NCBI GenBank assembly: GCA_964423265.1
Contig: CAYREF010000073.1
Span: forward strand, 1-5,428
DNA from: M55B165 sp964423265
GTDB lineage: Bacteria; Actinomycetota; Humimicrobiia; Humimicrobiales; Humimicrobiaceae
Direction of reading: 5' to 3'
Length of the DNA: 5,428 bases
Shown: positions 4,964-5,428 of the stretch, in pieces
Position numbering within the stretch: the stretch's first letter is position 1
How the letters are laid out: every line of letters begins with the position of its first letter
Made by a program: the position numbers and the translations under genes
Notes under the pieces: generated by a model
The model's database searches: none
What the model saw: the letters and a program-made list of their open reading frames with translations, nothing else
Told to the model about the DNA's origin: nothing

Positions 4964-4994
4964 GGTTATTTTAACCTGGGTCTTTTATTTTTTT
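4964..4994 (+). terminator. Weak plus-strand hairpin and T-tract at the DUF4405 3' end
   Basis: GGTTA (4964-4968) pairs with TAACC (4972-4976) around TTT, and a T-rich tract (TCTTTTATTTTTTTT from 4981) follows after four bases. It could terminate plus-strand transcription of the decayed region before it runs antisense into the DUF4405 gene. The tract also encodes the Lys-rich C terminus of that protein on the other strand, which explains the T-run without any terminator function. Confidence 0.2.
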
Positions 4995-5247
4995 TGCCCC
5001 TGAATAAAATTTTTGTATTATTTTTAACCCATCTCCAGTGCAAGATTAAATGTATCAAAATCATTATCCCGGTGATGACTCCAGACCAGCGGTGAATGGA
5101 ATTTAAGAGGTTTACATTAACCGGTCCTATGTTAATGATTATAAAGGAAAGAATGGCTGAAAATCTCATAATACCAGTTATAAATGTAACAAGGAAAATT
5201 AAGAATGCTATCCAGTCAACTATATAATTTATGGTATTTTTTTTCAT
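4966..5247 (-). CDS. Small membrane protein of the DUF4405 type, cytochrome b-like
   Basis: This 93-residue protein has two membrane-spanning segments (about residues 8-28 and 54-72) separated by a loop, and a strongly basic cytoplasmic tail (FRGKKNKRPRLK). The family signature is clear: IHRWSGVITGIMILIHLILHWRW (51-73), with His52 in the loop and His66 and His70 one helical turn apart in the second helix, followed by VKNNTKILF. Proteins with this DUF4405 pattern resemble parts of di-haem cytochrome b subunits, so haem binding and a role in membrane electron transfer are plausible but unproven. The start ATG has AAGGGA (5260-5255) seven bases upstream and a near-consensus promoter before that, so the gene is probably transcribed alone. 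A terminator for this strand lies at 4635-4667. The family is usually this small, so it does not look truncated. Partner subunits are not visible in the window. Confidence 0.85.
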   Translation of the reverse strand: MKKNTINYIVDWIAFLIFLVTFITGIMRFSAILSFIIINIGPVNVNLLNSIHRWSGVITGIMILIHLILHWRWVKNNTKILFRGKKNKRPRLK

Positions 5248-5273
5248 TGTTATATCCCTTGGAAATGTGATTT

Positions 5274-5302
5274 ATCTTAATATCCATATTTAACAATGTC
5301 AA
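5274..5302 (-). promoter_or_regulatory. Promoter of the DUF4405 gene
   Basis: On the minus strand a perfect TTGACA (5302-5297) is separated by exactly 17 bases from TAAGAT (5279-5274), a 4 of 6 match to the -10 consensus. Transcription would start near 5267, leaving a leader of about 20 bases that holds the ribosome binding site. This is the best promoter match in the window after that of rnpB. Confidence 0.7.
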
Positions 5303-5305
5303 TGT

Positions 5306-5396
5306 ATGAGATAAACATCCCTCTTTACATGTTAGCCAAAATTAGTGCAGTTTATATAAAAAGTTTACAACAACATAAAAATTTTACTTATCTCAT
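5306..5396. repeat. Nine-base inverted repeat upstream of the DUF4405 promoter
   Basis: ATGAGATAA (5306-5314) and its exact reverse complement TTATCTCAT (5388-5396) flank 73 bases. The proximal arm ends only three bases from the -35 hexamer. Such a pair could be two binding sites for a regulator, but the region is AT-rich and the repeat may be accidental. Apart from this and the promoter, bases 5303-5428 hold no gene I can support. Confidence 0.3.
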
Positions 5397-5428
5397 TACC
5401 TCGATATTTAAATCCAGGATTGGGCTAG

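Noticed and set aside
5388..5426. Twelve open codons plus TAA on the minus strand at the right edge, possibly the end of another gene
   Set aside because: The run is too short to separate from chance, and other frames close at once. It would have to be checked with sequence beyond the window.

Overview
The window looks like a chromosomal segment of a low-G+C Gram-positive anaerobe of the class Clostridia or a close relative. The DNA is AT-rich, and the ribosome binding sites are purine-rich (GGAGG, AAGGA). The gene run Nif3-like protein, C4 zinc-ribbon coiled-coil protein, RNase H family protein, RNase P RNA is an order I associate with clostridial genomes. The RNase P RNA reads as the ancestral type A architecture, whereas Bacilli carry type B. 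No species is claimed.

Left part (1-1357): the last 23 codons of an unidentified plus-strand gene end at 72. It converges on a minus-strand gene for a double-SIS sugar isomerase family protein (147-1253). That protein resembles the bifunctional phosphoglucose/phosphomannose isomerases but seems to lack their catalytic glutamate. A 104-base divergent intergenic region (1254-1357) separates it from the next operon.

Central operon (1358-3691): three plus-strand genes overlap at each junction (8 bases, then 1 base), so they are probably cotranscribed and translationally coupled. They encode a Nif3/YqfO-type dinuclear metal protein, a coiled-coil protein with a C-terminal Cys4 zinc ribbon, and a stand-alone RNase HI-type nuclease with all four catalytic acidic residues. 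The RNase P RNA gene follows immediately (3732-4076), with its own promoter just after the nuclease stop codon.

Noncoding stretch (4077-4670): about 600 bases hold no credible gene but contain strong RNA-like structure. The first part (4078-4193) folds as a rod with a long closing helix, an internal bubble flanked by near-identical repeats, and an apical hairpin; a possible terminator follows. The second part (about 4289-4612) folds into several nested hairpins, a loop-to-strand pseudoknot and a possible long-range closing helix. I do not recognise either as a known RNA family. They are the best candidates here for something undescribed.

Right part (4635-5428): a minus-strand intrinsic terminator (4635-4667) probably ends the transcript of a small two-helix membrane protein of the DUF4405 type (4966-5247, minus). 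That gene has a near-consensus promoter. Between them lie apparent remains of a plus-strand gene, broken by stops and a frameshift (4671-4925). The last 125 bases hold the promoter, a 9-base inverted repeat and no convincing gene.
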